This document shows, piece after piece, positions 38,720-47,756 of a stretch of DNA of 64,000 nt. The stretch's first letter is position 1. Each line of letters opens with the position of its first letter. The DNA lies in assembly GCF_015679185.1 (NCBI RefSeq), contig NZ_CP064939.1, forward strand, positions 1,984,001-2,048,000, read 5' to 3'. The position numbers and the translations under genes are program-made. The DNA comes from Pedobacter endophyticus (GTDB lineage: Bacteria; Bacteroidota; Bacteroidia; Sphingobacteriales; Sphingobacteriaceae). Below the pieces are notes generated by a model, which was not told where the DNA came from, searched no databases, and saw only the letters and a program-made list of their open reading frames with translations.

Positions 38720-39070
38720 ATGAATTTCAAAGATTTAACAAATAAAACCCTCATAACCGATTCAGACATCGATTGGGAAGATTTAGGAGCAGGCGTTAAA
38801 CGCAAAATTATGGCATACGATGAAAACCTGATGCTGGTTAAAGTCGAATTCGAAAAAGATGCCATTGGGTCAATTCATAACCATCCGCATTTGCAAATGA
38901 GCTATGTTGCCAAAGGAAGCTTTGAAGTAAGTATGGGCGATGAAAAGAAAGTACTTAACGAAGGCGACGTTTTCTTTGCTTCGTCGAACGTTTTCCACGG
39001 TGTAGTTTGTAAAGAAGCTGGTTTGCTCATAGATATTTTTAACCCGCACCGCGAAGATTTTTTGAAGTAG
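38720..39070 (+). CDS. Small cupin-domain protein
   Basis: Single-domain cupin of 116 residues. SIHNHPHLQMSYVAKGSFEVSMG contains the H-x-H-x(3,4)-Q-type first cupin motif; GDVFFASSNVFHGVVC is the second with a further His. It probably binds a metal. The N-terminus resembles the cupin proteins often linked to pectin degradation (KdgF-like), but this is only a guess. It stands alone between two repeat blocks. Confidence 0.8.
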   Translation: MNFKDLTNKTLITDSDIDWEDLGAGVKRKIMAYDENLMLVKVEFEKDAIGSIHNHPHLQMSYVAKGSFEVSMGDEKKVLNEGDVFFASSNVFHGVVCKEAGLLIDIFNPHREDFLK

Positions 39071-39100
39071 TTCCGAGAGTCCGAAGTCAGAGGGCCGTGC
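39071..39100 (+). repeat. Heptad array after the cupin gene
   Basis: TTCCGAGAG, TCCGAAG and TCAGAGG follow the TAG directly in sense direction; eroded at the far end. Confidence 0.6.
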
Positions 39101-39150
39101 CAAAGGCATCCCTTTGGGAGGAAAAATCCGGGAATTAGTTGTACAAGCAA

Positions 39151-39206
39151 ACCTTACACCTAACGCCCTACACCTTAGACCTTACACCTTAAACCTTATG
39201 CCTCCA
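39151..39206 (-). repeat. NNNAAGG heptad array after the DUF4230 gene
   Basis: Eight 7-nt units without indel, ACCTTAC, ACCTAAC, GCCCTAC, ACCTTAG, ACCTTAC, ACCTTAA, ACCTTAT and GCCTCCA on the plus strand, that is NNNTAAGG-like in the gene sense. It ends 4 nt before the gene's stop codon. Confidence 0.9.
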
Positions 39207-39210
39207 TACC

Positions 39211-39771
39211 CTATTCAAACGTTAAGCGAACATTTTTATAACCTAATCCCTCTATAATTGGCTTAAGCACATTAGTTGCATTTGTTTTAGTTTGAGCTAA
39301 AATATCCGATTTCTTCACTTCTGCCGTTACTTGTCTTTCCGCAGCTTTGTATGCCTCATCAACCAAGCCAGCCTCGCGAAAGAAAGCCATTTTTGTATCG
39401 TAAACTTTCGACTTTTTGTGATCAATTTTGACGTAACAAATCTCAGGCTGTGGCAAATTTACTACAGCAGTATCCGCATCTATTTCAATATCATCTTTTG
39501 TAATTTTTGTGAGATCAATACAGCCTACCGCCTCTGCTTTTACGATGAGCAAGACGCTTGCATCAGGTAAAAAATCTGTTTTATGGGTATGCTCAAGCAC
39601 ATCGCTAATTTGATAGCGAACCAACTCTAGTTTGCCAATTGCCTCTATTTTCTCTACTAAAAGCTGATGTTTGCTTTCGATAGAGGTATTGATACTGAAC
39701 TTTTTGGAAATAAAAAAATAACCAGCGACCAGCAAGATCAGCCAGGGCAGTATTCTAAAAAATATTCTCAT
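39211..39771 (-). CDS. DUF4230 membrane-anchored protein
   Basis: Protein of 186 residues from ATG 39771; an upstream extension to 39888 was rejected. A single N-terminal anchor (FFRILPWLILLVAGYFFI) is followed by an extracytoplasmic domain with ELVRYQISDVLEH, LLIVKAEAVGCIDLTKI and VNLPQPEICYVKID, matching DUF4230. The function is unknown. The domain is widespread as a small envelope protein. It is convergent with the cupin gene and divergent from the lipoprotein gene. Confidence 0.75.
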   Translation of the reverse strand: MRIFFRILPWLILLVAGYFFISKKFSINTSIESKHQLLVEKIEAIGKLELVRYQISDVLEHTHKTDFLPDASVLLIVKAEAVGCIDLTKITKDDIEIDADTAVVNLPQPEICYVKIDHKKSKVYDTKMAFFREAGLVDEAYKAAERQVTAEVKKSDILAQTKTNATNVLKPIIEGLGYKNVRLTFE

Positions 39772-39908
39772 TATTAAGCGTTTTAATTCAATTTCGAATG
39801 CCGTGTGAAACCAAAAATAACAATTATTGAACCATAAATGCGTTTTCCAGATTTTTTGGCAGTTGTTTTGTGTTAGCAGAATATACACACAAATAAAAAC
39901 TAATCAAA

Positions 39909-40310
39909 ATGAAAAAACTTACTATTTTAATGCTTTGCATTGCCACACTAGGTTTGGCTTCATGCAAGAAAGACACAATTATAGGTCCACAAAACATTGT
40001 AATTGTCCGAGACATTTCTCCTAACCAATGGTCATTAATTAATAATGGCGAAACTTACACAGCAAGTCTTTCTATTGGAGAAATAGACCAATACCACGTT
40101 GACAATGAAGGAACACTCGCTTATATTTCGTATAACAACGGCACAAGCTATATTCAGATGCCATTTGTATATAATGTTGACGCATACAGCTATGAGGTTT
40201 ATAATGGAGGTGTATCTATTGATATCGAGAGTTCAGATTTGCAAGACAGATCACCCATCAAACCAACTTCTTCTGTTAGAGTAAAAATCGTACTTGTGTC
40301 TACTGATTAA
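39909..40310 (+). CDS. Unknown small lipoprotein
   Basis: Protein of 133 residues. The signal peptide ends in lipobox LASC (Cys19), followed by KKD. The mature part is about 115 residues, rich in Tyr, Ser and Asn, with likely beta strands (TYTASLSIGEIDQYHVD, MPFVYNVDAYSYEVYN). I recognise no family. It is followed by a strong terminator of the sibling type and precedes two other exported proteins. Confidence 0.7.
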   Translation: MKKLTILMLCIATLGLASCKKDTIIGPQNIVIVRDISPNQWSLINNGETYTASLSIGEIDQYHVDNEGTLAYISYNNGTSYIQMPFVYNVDAYSYEVYNGGVSIDIESSDLQDRSPIKPTSSVRVKIVLVSTD

Positions 40311-40330
40311 TATATTTCTCAAATCTCATA

Positions 40331-40370
40331 AAAACGACCAGTGTTCAACGGACACTGGTCGTTTTTTTTT
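40331..40370 (+). terminator. Sibling terminator, copy 1
   Basis: AAAACGACCAGTGT and ACACTGGTCGTTTT pair perfectly around TCAACGG, followed by a T-run. The A-run at the left makes it potentially bidirectional. Confidence 0.92.
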
Positions 40371-40385
40371 GCATCAAACATAGTT

Positions 40386-40406
40386 AATACAACTACAGGT
40401 TGTATT
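40386..40406. promoter_or_regulatory. Operator-like palindrome
   Basis: AATACAAC and GTTGTATT are perfect inverted arms separated by 5 nt, 28 bp upstream of the next gene. The size fits a dimeric repressor site, but no regulator is identified. Confidence 0.35.
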
Positions 40407-40433
40407 ATTAGTTTATTTTCGTTATATTGTTAA

Positions 40434-40877
40434 ATGACAAATAAATATTTATTGGCGTGGTTAATCCCGCTGCTACTTTTAGGAGCCTCCTGTAAAAAGC
40501 AAGAAAACCCAATTCAAGAGGAGATTAGCAAAGACATTCGAAAGGCTGATTTTATTGGGGTTTGGACTCCTTTCAAAATTGAAACAACATTTACGGATAA
40601 ACAAAATCAGGAAGTATCTATTATTGACAGTACTGAAAAAGTTAAATTTTACATTCCTGCGTACAAGTTTACCTATGACAAGGTAATTGTTGATCACAAT
40701 GGCTGGGATTACAGTGTTAATACACTCGGAAAAACCAAAACACTGGAATATTTGAGATATGGGGTACTACAAGATTACGAGATCTTAAAATTAAACGCTA
40801 GTCAGCTGATTTTGAAAGATATCAACATCGAGGACACAGGAAAAAGAGTTGAGATTGTCTATTTTAACAAGAACTAA
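40434..40877 (+). CDS. Unknown lipoprotein
   Basis: Protein of 147 residues with signal peptide YLLAWLIPLLLLGASC (lipobox LGASC, Cys20) and a Lys-rich start of the mature chain. The rest has alternating strand patterns such as FIGVWTPFKIETTF, reminiscent of the lipocalin-like lipoproteins of Bacteroidota, but without a firm match. The next gene starts 1 nt after its stop codon, so the two form an operon. Confidence 0.7.
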   Translation: MTNKYLLAWLIPLLLLGASCKKQENPIQEEISKDIRKADFIGVWTPFKIETTFTDKQNQEVSIIDSTEKVKFYIPAYKFTYDKVIVDHNGWDYSVNTLGKTKTLEYLRYGVLQDYEILKLNASQLILKDINIEDTGKRVEIVYFNKN

Positions 40878-40878
40878 C

Positions 40879-42000
40879 ATGAGAAAAACAAACATATTTA
40901 TCGCATTGCTTCTGTTATCTATTTCTGAGATCGCGTATGCTCAAACTGTAATCGATTTCAGCACTATTTCATTTAATCCAAACTTCTTTGATAATGGCGG
41001 ATGCAAAACTTATAACAGATTCGGTCCAAACCCTATCTCGGTAAATGGACATAACGTACGAACAGTTGGCTCTTCGTTATGGACTTGGAGTCAGCCAAAA
41101 TCTTTAACTTTATACGCTTTTTCAAATATGGAGACTAATCCACGTGAAAATGTTGTTATTTCGGTTGAATATGCATTTCAAGCAAACAAAACTTATAAGA
41201 TTGAAATAAATGGCCTTAACGATCACTCTTGGAACAATTGGATAGTTCCCGAAAATCATTATAATGGCGTTTTTTGGGTGAAATTGGAAAACAACCCCGA
41301 AATTAGTACAACAGTTTCAAACCCTTGTTCTGGATCATACACATCTGTAGAGAAAAAAATCGATAGGTATTCAAAGTTAATTGCTGATCCTCGTGTCGCC
41401 TTTGAGAATAAAAATTATATCGTGAAATTTTCTCCTCTGGAAAATAAAAATGCTTTAAAGATAACTTTCGACTCATCACCCAATGATCCGAACCTAGTAA
41501 TCGATAACATTTTCAGATTAAAAAACATCAAAATCACTGAGATGCCTTATGAGGAAGACCAACCTTCAACCCATTTTTACTACAATACCTCTGGAGAAAC
41601 ATTAGGGCAAAATACAAGAAATAACCCAGCATACTATATTCCATATATCAGGCCAATTGGCAGTCGCCCTAGTAGAGGGGACACCTATAAAGCCCTATCG
41701 ATAAATCCAAACCAGTGGACTTCAAATTCAAACGGTAACGGATATTCAATTTACTTTAGTTCTCTTATAGATAATTTTCAATTGGCTGAACTGACATCAC
41801 TAAATTTACTTGGAGATCTAGCTACTGGAGGAACTCGACCAACTCGTTCTGGAGAAAGGCAGAATATTCCCTTACCTGGAACATATCAAAACAACAACTA
41901 CCAGTATTCTATAATTAACTACGATGTAATAATAACGTGTACAAACAGCACTAATGCTCCCCCTTCATCGGTTGTTGATTTTGTGACAACTTATCGGTAA
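40879..42000 (+). CDS. Unknown secreted protein
   Basis: Protein of 373 residues from ATG 40879; the frame opens at 40849 but overlaps the previous gene. The signal peptide (IFIALLLLSISEIAYA-Q) is a standard Sec signal without lipobox. The mature chain is rich in Asn, Ser, Tyr and Pro with beta-type strands, for example VVISVEYAFQANKTYKIEI, which resembles a carbohydrate-binding-like sandwich. No family is recognised. It is translationally close to the preceding lipoprotein and closed by a sibling terminator. Confidence 0.7.
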   Translation: MRKTNIFIALLLLSISEIAYAQTVIDFSTISFNPNFFDNGGCKTYNRFGPNPISVNGHNVRTVGSSLWTWSQPKSLTLYAFSNMETNPRENVVISVEYAFQANKTYKIEINGLNDHSWNNWIVPENHYNGVFWVKLENNPEISTTVSNPCSGSYTSVEKKIDRYSKLIADPRVAFENKNYIVKFSPLENKNALKITFDSSPNDPNLVIDNIFRLKNIKITEMPYEEDQPSTHFYYNTSGETLGQNTRNNPAYYIPYIRPIGSRPSRGDTYKALSINPNQWTSNSNGNGYSIYFSSLIDNFQLAELTSLNLLGDLATGGTRPTRSGERQNIPLPGTYQNNNYQYSIINYDVIITCTNSTNAPPSSVVDFVTTYR

Positions 42001-42018
42001 AAATAGCCTGAAATTCAC

Positions 42019-42059
42019 AAAAACGACCAATGTTCAACCAAACACTGGTCGTTTTTTTG
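42019..42059 (+). terminator. Sibling terminator, copy 2
   Basis: AAAACGACCA and TGGTCGTTTT with inner TGTT/AACA pairs and loop CAACCA, followed by seven T. It is nearly the same stem as at 40331. Confidence 0.9.
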
Positions 42060-42080
42060 TTTAACGTCTTATGCATTTAG

Positions 42081-42140
42081 TTATAATTATACTTATAACT
42101 TTTATATACTTCCGCCTTAATTATAATCATACTTAAAACT
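42081..42140. promoter_or_regulatory. Direct repeat upstream of the sigma gene
   Basis: TTATAATTATACTTATAACT (42081) and TTATAATCATACTTAAAACT (42121) differ at two positions and are spaced exactly 40 bp. This could be a pair of protein-binding sites about 230 bp before the sigma gene, or a local duplication. Confidence 0.35.
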
Positions 42141-42371
42141 GTTTAAACAGGATTGTTTTGTTGACTAGTTTAAGCCTATCCTCCTTTTCCCATCCATTTA
42201 TTTGCTATATTCGTAACCTAACACTGGTTAACTACTTTGTAACAAAGGTATTGAAATATCAGCCGTGATAAACCACAGCAAACACAATTACTATAGCGTC
42301 TTATAATTTTAAATTGATCTGTGAAAAGCTGATAATCGGACTTGGTATTACAAGTTTGAAAACACATTATT

Positions 42372-42977
42372 TTGGTAAATAAGCATAAAGATATTGAGCA
42401 AGATCTGATCCAGGCCATCGCGGCCGGGAATGAGAAAGCGTTCGAAACTTTGTATATTTCCTATCATAAGAAACTGCATAAATTTTTATTAAAAACAACC
42501 CAAAACCATCAACAAACTGCTTCTGACATTTTACAAGAAGCTTTTTTAAGGGTGTGGCTAAACCGCGACAAATTAACGGAGATCGAAAACTTTCAAGCCT
42601 GGATTTATAAGGTTGTGAGCACAGAAGCGCTAACTTTAATTAGAAAAGAACTTCACCAGAAAACAAAAGCCGATCGGTTAAAGCTGAACCATGATCACAA
42701 TGAAACGGCCTTTTTTATCCAAAAGCCCATTGAGTTTGGCGAAATTAAATCAATAATTAAGCAAGCGGTTTTACAGTTGCCCGAACAACGCAGAACCATA
42801 TACATATTAAGCAGGGAAGAAGGCCTGAGCCCCTCTGAAATTGCCGAAAAATTAAACATCTCTATAAATACGGTTTACAATACCCTCACTTCAGCCCTAA
42901 AATCGATCCGCCAGGCGCTCACTACGGCAGGATATGGAGTATATTTGGGAATATTGATAATTTTACGTCTTTTTTAG
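42372..42977 (+). CDS. FecI-type ECF sigma factor
   Basis: Extracytoplasmic-function sigma factor of 201 residues. The sigma-2 region spans about 15-85 (AFETLYISYHKKLHKFLLK, DILQEAFLRVW). The sigma-4 region (about 135-185) contains LPEQRRTIYILSREEGLSPSEIAEKLNISINTVYN. No in-frame ATG precedes the conserved part, so TTG 42372 is used. It is followed by FecR, SusC and SusD in the usual order of trans-envelope signalling units. Confidence 0.88.
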   Translation: MVNKHKDIEQDLIQAIAAGNEKAFETLYISYHKKLHKFLLKTTQNHQQTASDILQEAFLRVWLNRDKLTEIENFQAWIYKVVSTEALTLIRKELHQKTKADRLKLNHDHNETAFFIQKPIEFGEIKSIIKQAVLQLPEQRRTIYILSREEGLSPSEIAEKLNISINTVYNTLTSALKSIRQALTTAGYGVYLGILIILRLF

Positions 42978-43068
42978 AAAAAAATTTCTTTGCAATAGTA
43001 GTCGTTCGCAAAAGTGCATTCATATGATAAGTTGGACGTAAATCCCTGCGCCATAACTACAAACAAAC

Positions 43069-44265
43069 GTGCATAAAGAACGAATCTTCTATTTATTAAA
43101 CCTGTATTACGAGAATAGCTTATCACACGATGAAAGCATAGAATTATCGCTACTAATTAACGAAACTGATCAGGAAGAAGTGATCAATGCGCTTTCGAAA
43201 ATTATAAGTGCTGCCCCCGACCCGGAGAGCGAAAACGCCGACTTCGATGAAGCAGAAATAAAATACCGGGTAAGTCAAATATTGGCGATCGACAGTCATC
43301 TTGAAATCAAAGCCGCCACAGCCAAATCGAAATTTAAGCTGTCAAAATATGGCGTCGCAGCTGCCGCAGCTGTTTTAATCATTTTGTTGGGCACTTATAT
43401 AATCAGTCGCAATAGCTTTATCGGCTCCGCCAACAGCAATAATATAGCTAAAACGATAGATGTTCAGCCCGGCAATAAGGGAGCCGTGCTGGTGTTGTCG
43501 GATGGCACCGAGGTTTTGCTCGATAGTGTGAGCAACGGCAAAGTCATTGTTGGCCGCGATGGATCAAAGATCAGGATTGATAACGGGCAGATCGTTTATC
43601 TGGATAAAAACGCTAAAGCAAGCAACATTAACACCGTTCGGACGCCGAAAGGCAGGCAATATCATCTTACCCTTTCCGATGGAACCAAAGTATGGCTCAA
43701 CGCCGCAAGCAGCATCGAATATCCTGTAGCTTTTACCACTGGCGCTAGAAAAGTAACCATATCTGGCGAGGCTTATTTCGAAGTGGTTAAAAATCCCAAA
43801 AAGCCTTTTAGGGTGAACATTGCCGACAGTAAAACAAACATCGAAGTTTTGGGCACCCATTTTAACGTTAACACCTATGCCGATAACGGCAACTACAAGA
43901 CAACGCTGTTAGAGGGAAGCATCAAACTGAATACCGGCAAGCTCAAATTTCTGTTAAAACCCAATCAACAAGCCATTACTCAACCCCAATCCGATCAGTT
44001 TCAAATTATCGAAAACATCAATCCGGAAGATATCGTAGCCTGGAAAAACGATCTGTTTTATTTTAACGAAGCGAGCATCGACGATGTAATGCAAGAACTG
44101 GCAAGGTGGTATAGTATCGACGTTAGCTACCAGGGCAGCAAACCATCAGGTACGTTTACCGGAAAAATCGATAAAAATCTAACCTTAAGGCAAGCACTCA
44201 AAATATTGGGCGCAACACGTGTTAAATACGAACTCCTGCAAAACAACAAATTAATTATCCAATAA
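43069..44265 (+). CDS. FecR-type anti-sigma factor
   Basis: Inner-membrane anti-sigma factor of 398 residues from GTG 43069. The cytoplasmic N-terminus (1-90) is followed by a single membrane helix (about 93-111, VAAAAAVLIILLGTYII). The periplasmic FecR domain includes VRTPKGRQYHLTLSDGTKVWLNA and KVTISGEAYFEV. The C-terminal DUF4974-like region (FYFNEASIDDVMQELARWY) interacts with the TonB-dependent partner in this family. It probably holds the preceding sigma factor until SusC signals substrate binding. Confidence 0.92.
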   Translation: MHKERIFYLLNLYYENSLSHDESIELSLLINETDQEEVINALSKIISAAPDPESENADFDEAEIKYRVSQILAIDSHLEIKAATAKSKFKLSKYGVAAAAAVLIILLGTYIISRNSFIGSANSNNIAKTIDVQPGNKGAVLVLSDGTEVLLDSVSNGKVIVGRDGSKIRIDNGQIVYLDKNAKASNINTVRTPKGRQYHLTLSDGTKVWLNAASSIEYPVAFTTGARKVTISGEAYFEVVKNPKKPFRVNIADSKTNIEVLGTHFNVNTYADNGNYKTTLLEGSIKLNTGKLKFLLKPNQQAITQPQSDQFQIIENINPEDIVAWKNDLFYFNEASIDDVMQELARWYSIDVSYQGSKPSGTFTGKIDKNLTLRQALKILGATRVKYELLQNNKLIIQ

Positions 44266-44383
44266 TAATCAACCTAAACCAAAACCAATATGATGGCAAC
44301 CCGCTAACTATGAAATCTCAATGAGCCGAGAGGCTTCTAAAACCAGTTAAGAACAAAGTATTTAAACGTAAACTTTTAGTTCA

Positions 44384-47300
44384 ATGAACCAAAAAACTAA
44401 CCTACAAAACCCCGATCCAGCAAAAAGGATAACGGGTAAAAAACCATTCAACACCTTTTTTGCAACAATGAAGTTTGTAACCATACTCAGCGTTTGTATT
44501 TCAACCTTCGCAAATGCAAAGTCATTTTCTCAAACCATCAGGTTAAATCTTAAGGCCGCTCAGGTTACAGCAGTTTTAAAGGCAATAGAAAAACAATCCG
44601 ACTACACTTTCTTTTACAAAACAGAGGATTTAAAATGGCTAAAACGGATTGATGTCAATATCAACGAGAACACCATCGATAATGCATTGCAAAAAGTGTT
44701 AAAAGATCTTCCCTTAGAATACAATATTGAGGGAAAGACGATAGCATTGAATAAAAAATCAGATAATATCACACTAATCAAGCCTTTGGCTATTAAGGGC
44801 CTCAGTGCTGAGGAAATAATCTCGGGTACCGTTAAAGATGCCAATGGACAAGCTATCCCAGGGGTTAGCATAAAGGTGAACGGCACCAACCGCGTTACCT
44901 CTACCAATGGCGCAGGCAATTTTACCATTGAAGCGAAAATTGGCGATGTGTTGACAATTACATCAATTGGCTTCACTACCCAACAAATTACCATAACCGG
45001 AGCTTCGTTGGGCAATATTACGCTTATTGAAGACCCAACCAATTTAGATGAACTGGTTGTTGTTGGATATAGCACGCAAAAAAAGGAGAGCTTAACGGGC
45101 GCCTTAAGCACCATTAGTGCCGAAAAATTAAAAAACGTTACCTCACCAAATGTACAGAATTTACTTGCGGGTAAAGCTCCGGGGCTGTTTGTGGCTCCAG
45201 GTTCGGGGAAACCAGGAACTGCAGGTGCGGTAATTATTCGTGGGCAAGCAACCCTAAGTGGCACAACCAGTCCGCTTTGGGTAATAGATGGCGTAATTAT
45301 AGGCAGCAACCCGGGAGACTTAAACCCCGAAGATATAGAAAATGTTACTGTTTTAAAAGATGCTGCTTCGACAGCAATTTACGGTTCGCAGGGAGCCAAT
45401 GGCGTAGTGATCGTAACTACTAAACGGGCAAAATCAGGGCAAATGTCTATCGATGTATCATCGAAAGCGGGCTTTACAACACTTACCAACGGAAATCTTG
45501 AAGTAATGAACGGTGCAGAGCTGTACGATTATTTTGCTTCATTTGCCAATGCAAGTACCATCAAGTTTCCGCGTTGGAACCCCGAGTTGCGCAACAGCAA
45601 TTTCGATTGGTGGGATTTGGCCACCAAAACAGGCTTTAACCAAAACCACAACGTTACTTTGCAAGGCGGAAGCGAAAAACTTCAATCACTGCTCTCAGTT
45701 GGGTTTTACGATGAAACGGGTGCCATAAAGGGTTACGATTACGAGCGCTATAATTTCAGGTTAAATACGGTTTACAAACCTTTTAAATGGCTAACTTTTA
45801 AGCCATCGTTAGTGGGGGCCCGCCGTGGTGTTACCGACAATCAGTATTCAGTTACGTCGATGTACTCCAACCTCCCATGGGATAGTCCATACGATGCCAA
45901 CGGAAACATTGTTCCCAATCGCTCAAGCACCTGGGTAAACAGCGTAGGCACGAACTATTTGTACGATTTGCAGTGGAACCATTCAGCAAACACGAACTAT
46001 GAGTTTATGGGTAATTTTGATTTTGATATTCAGATCACGAAGAACCTCACCTTTGCTTCGGTAAACAATTACAGATACAATAATTACAGCGCAAGCGGCT
46101 ACCAAGATCCACGTTCTGATGCTGGTTTAAGCACAAATGGCCGCATTACAGAGTACCGATCGGAATATACCCGCCGATATACCAACCAGATTCTACGTTA
46201 CAACAACAGCTGGGGGAAACATAGTTTAAGTGCTTTGGGTGGATATGAATTTAACGATTATCGCAGCAAAACACTCGATGTTTATGGAACCGGATTGATC
46301 CCAGGCTTCGAGGTGTTGGATGTAGTATCGACACCTGAAAGAACCAAAGGCGGTATAAACGAGTGGGCGGTACAATCGTTGTTATTTAACTCAAACTACT
46401 CTTACGATGGTAAATACCTGGCGCAGGTATCGCTTCGCCGAGATGGAGCATCGAACTTTGGCAAGAAGTATGGCAATTTCTTCTCTGTTAGCGGGGGCTG
46501 GAACATCAACCGCGAAGAATGGTTCAAAGCAAACTATTTCAGCACGCTAAAACTTCGCGCCTCATACGGTACGGTAGGCAATCGGCCAAGTGCGTTGTAC
46601 CCTCAATATGATCTGTATGCGGTGAATCCCGCAGCCAGTTACAACGGCATCCCCGGCCTTTTAATCGATCAAATTGGCAATAAAAACCTTACCTGGGAGC
46701 AAACGTATACCACCGGAATCGGTTTAGATGTTGCTGCATTTGACAACAGGGCGAGGTTAACAGTAGATTATTACATCAAAAATACCGACAACATTTTATA
46801 CAATGTACCGATTTCGGGCCTTTCGGGAGTGACCAGAATTTGGCAAAACGTAGGTAAAATGAAAAACAAGGGGATCGAAATTTCGGTAGGCGGCGATATC
46901 GTTCGTAACGACGATTTTGTTTGGAGCCTTGATGCAAATCTTAGCCACAACATCAATAAGTTAACCGATATCTATAAAACAAGAAATGTGGATGGCACAT
47001 ATACGGCCAAGCCTATTATTATCGGCGACGGACTTGGAATAGCAGGCTCAGCAAGCAGAATTTTGCAGATTGGCCTACCTGTAGACACTTATTACATGCC
47101 TGAATGGGCGGGTGTAAATGTTGATAACGGACTGCCGATGTGGTACAAAGTAACCAGAGATGCAAACGGTAACGAAACTGAACGGATAACAACATCGAAT
47201 TATGCACAAGCCACACAAGAAAAGTTAGGCAAGGCTTCGCCAGATTTGTTTGGTGGTATAACGACTTATTTAAGATGGAAAAAACTCGATTTTAACGCAG

Positions 47301-47746
47301 TGTTTGGCTACTCCATCGGTGGTAAAGTTTACAACTATTCTCGTCAGGAATATGATTCTGATGGAACTTATACCGACAGAAATCAAATGAAATTGCAAGA
47401 TGGCTGGAGCAGGTGGCAAAAACCGGGCGATGTTGCCACGCATCCGGTAGCACGCTACGATAATCAGGACAAAGGCAACTCGATGTCGTCGCGTTATTTA
47501 GAAAGCAACGACTTTTTCAGAATGCGCTCGCTTGCTTTTGGATATAATTTCGATTTGAAAAAGTACAAAGTAAAAAACCTCAGGGTGTTTGTATCAGGCG
47601 AAAATCTGTTTGTGATTACGAAATATTCTGGTGTCGATCCGGAAATACCAGTTAACGAAAGCGACGGGAATATCCTATTCTCAACAGGTCCATCCGTTTA
47701 CCCGATGACCAGGAAATTTATATTAGGACTTAATGTTTCATTCTAA
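44384..47746 (+). CDS. SusC/RagA TonB-dependent transporter with STN domain
   Basis: Outer-membrane importer of 1120 residues. The signal region is at about 30-48. An STN domain (about 52-123) interacts with FecR in this family. A carboxypeptidase-regulatory-like domain (about 147-215) follows. The SusC signature DELVVVGYSTQKK starts near 222. The plug domain runs to about 350 (LLAGKAPGLFV, LWVIDGVIIG). The barrel ends in the expected aromatic C-terminus (FILGLNVSF). Substrate unknown. Confidence 0.95.
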   Translation: MNQKTNLQNPDPAKRITGKKPFNTFFATMKFVTILSVCISTFANAKSFSQTIRLNLKAAQVTAVLKAIEKQSDYTFFYKTEDLKWLKRIDVNINENTIDNALQKVLKDLPLEYNIEGKTIALNKKSDNITLIKPLAIKGLSAEEIISGTVKDANGQAIPGVSIKVNGTNRVTSTNGAGNFTIEAKIGDVLTITSIGFTTQQITITGASLGNITLIEDPTNLDELVVVGYSTQKKESLTGALSTISAEKLKNVTSPNVQNLLAGKAPGLFVAPGSGKPGTAGAVIIRGQATLSGTTSPLWVIDGVIIGSNPGDLNPEDIENVTVLKDAASTAIYGSQGANGVVIVTTKRAKSGQMSIDVSSKAGFTTLTNGNLEVMNGAELYDYFASFANASTIKFPRWNPELRNSNFDWWDLATKTGFNQNHNVTLQGGSEKLQSLLSVGFYDETGAIKGYDYERYNFRLNTVYKPFKWLTFKPSLVGARRGVTDNQYSVTSMYSNLPWDSPYDANGNIVPNRSSTWVNSVGTNYLYDLQWNHSANTNYEFMGNFDFDIQITKNLTFASVNNYRYNNYSASGYQDPRSDAGLSTNGRITEYRSEYTRRYTNQILRYNNSWGKHSLSALGGYEFNDYRSKTLDVYGTGLIPGFEVLDVVSTPERTKGGINEWAVQSLLFNSNYSYDGKYLAQVSLRRDGASNFGKKYGNFFSVSGGWNINREEWFKANYFSTLKLRASYGTVGNRPSALYPQYDLYAVNPAASYNGIPGLLIDQIGNKNLTWEQTYTTGIGLDVAAFDNRARLTVDYYIKNTDNILYNVPISGLSGVTRIWQNVGKMKNKGIEISVGGDIVRNDDFVWSLDANLSHNINKLTDIYKTRNVDGTYTAKPIIIGDGLGIAGSASRILQIGLPVDTYYMPEWAGVNVDNGLPMWYKVTRDANGNETERITTSNYAQATQEKLGKASPDLFGGITTYLRWKKLDFNAVFGYSIGGKVYNYSRQEYDSDGTYTDRNQMKLQDGWSRWQKPGDVATHPVARYDNQDKGNSMSSRYLESNDFFRMRSLAFGYNFDLKKYKVKNLRVFVSGENLFVITKYSGVDPEIPVNESDGNILFSTGPSVYPMTRKFILGLNVSF

Positions 47747-47756
47747 AGTATTAAAA

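Larger units (their letters stand above)
42001..42371. other. Upstream region of the ECF sigma gene
   Basis: It begins with a terminator (42019-42059), followed by two near-identical 20-mers at 42081-42100 and 42121-42140, then palindrome CTGTTTAAACAG at 42139. No gene is visible. Confidence 0.5.

Noticed and set aside
44614-45309. 231-codon frame antisense to susC
   Set aside because: It is a shadow of the SusC reading frame, which has complete domain support.
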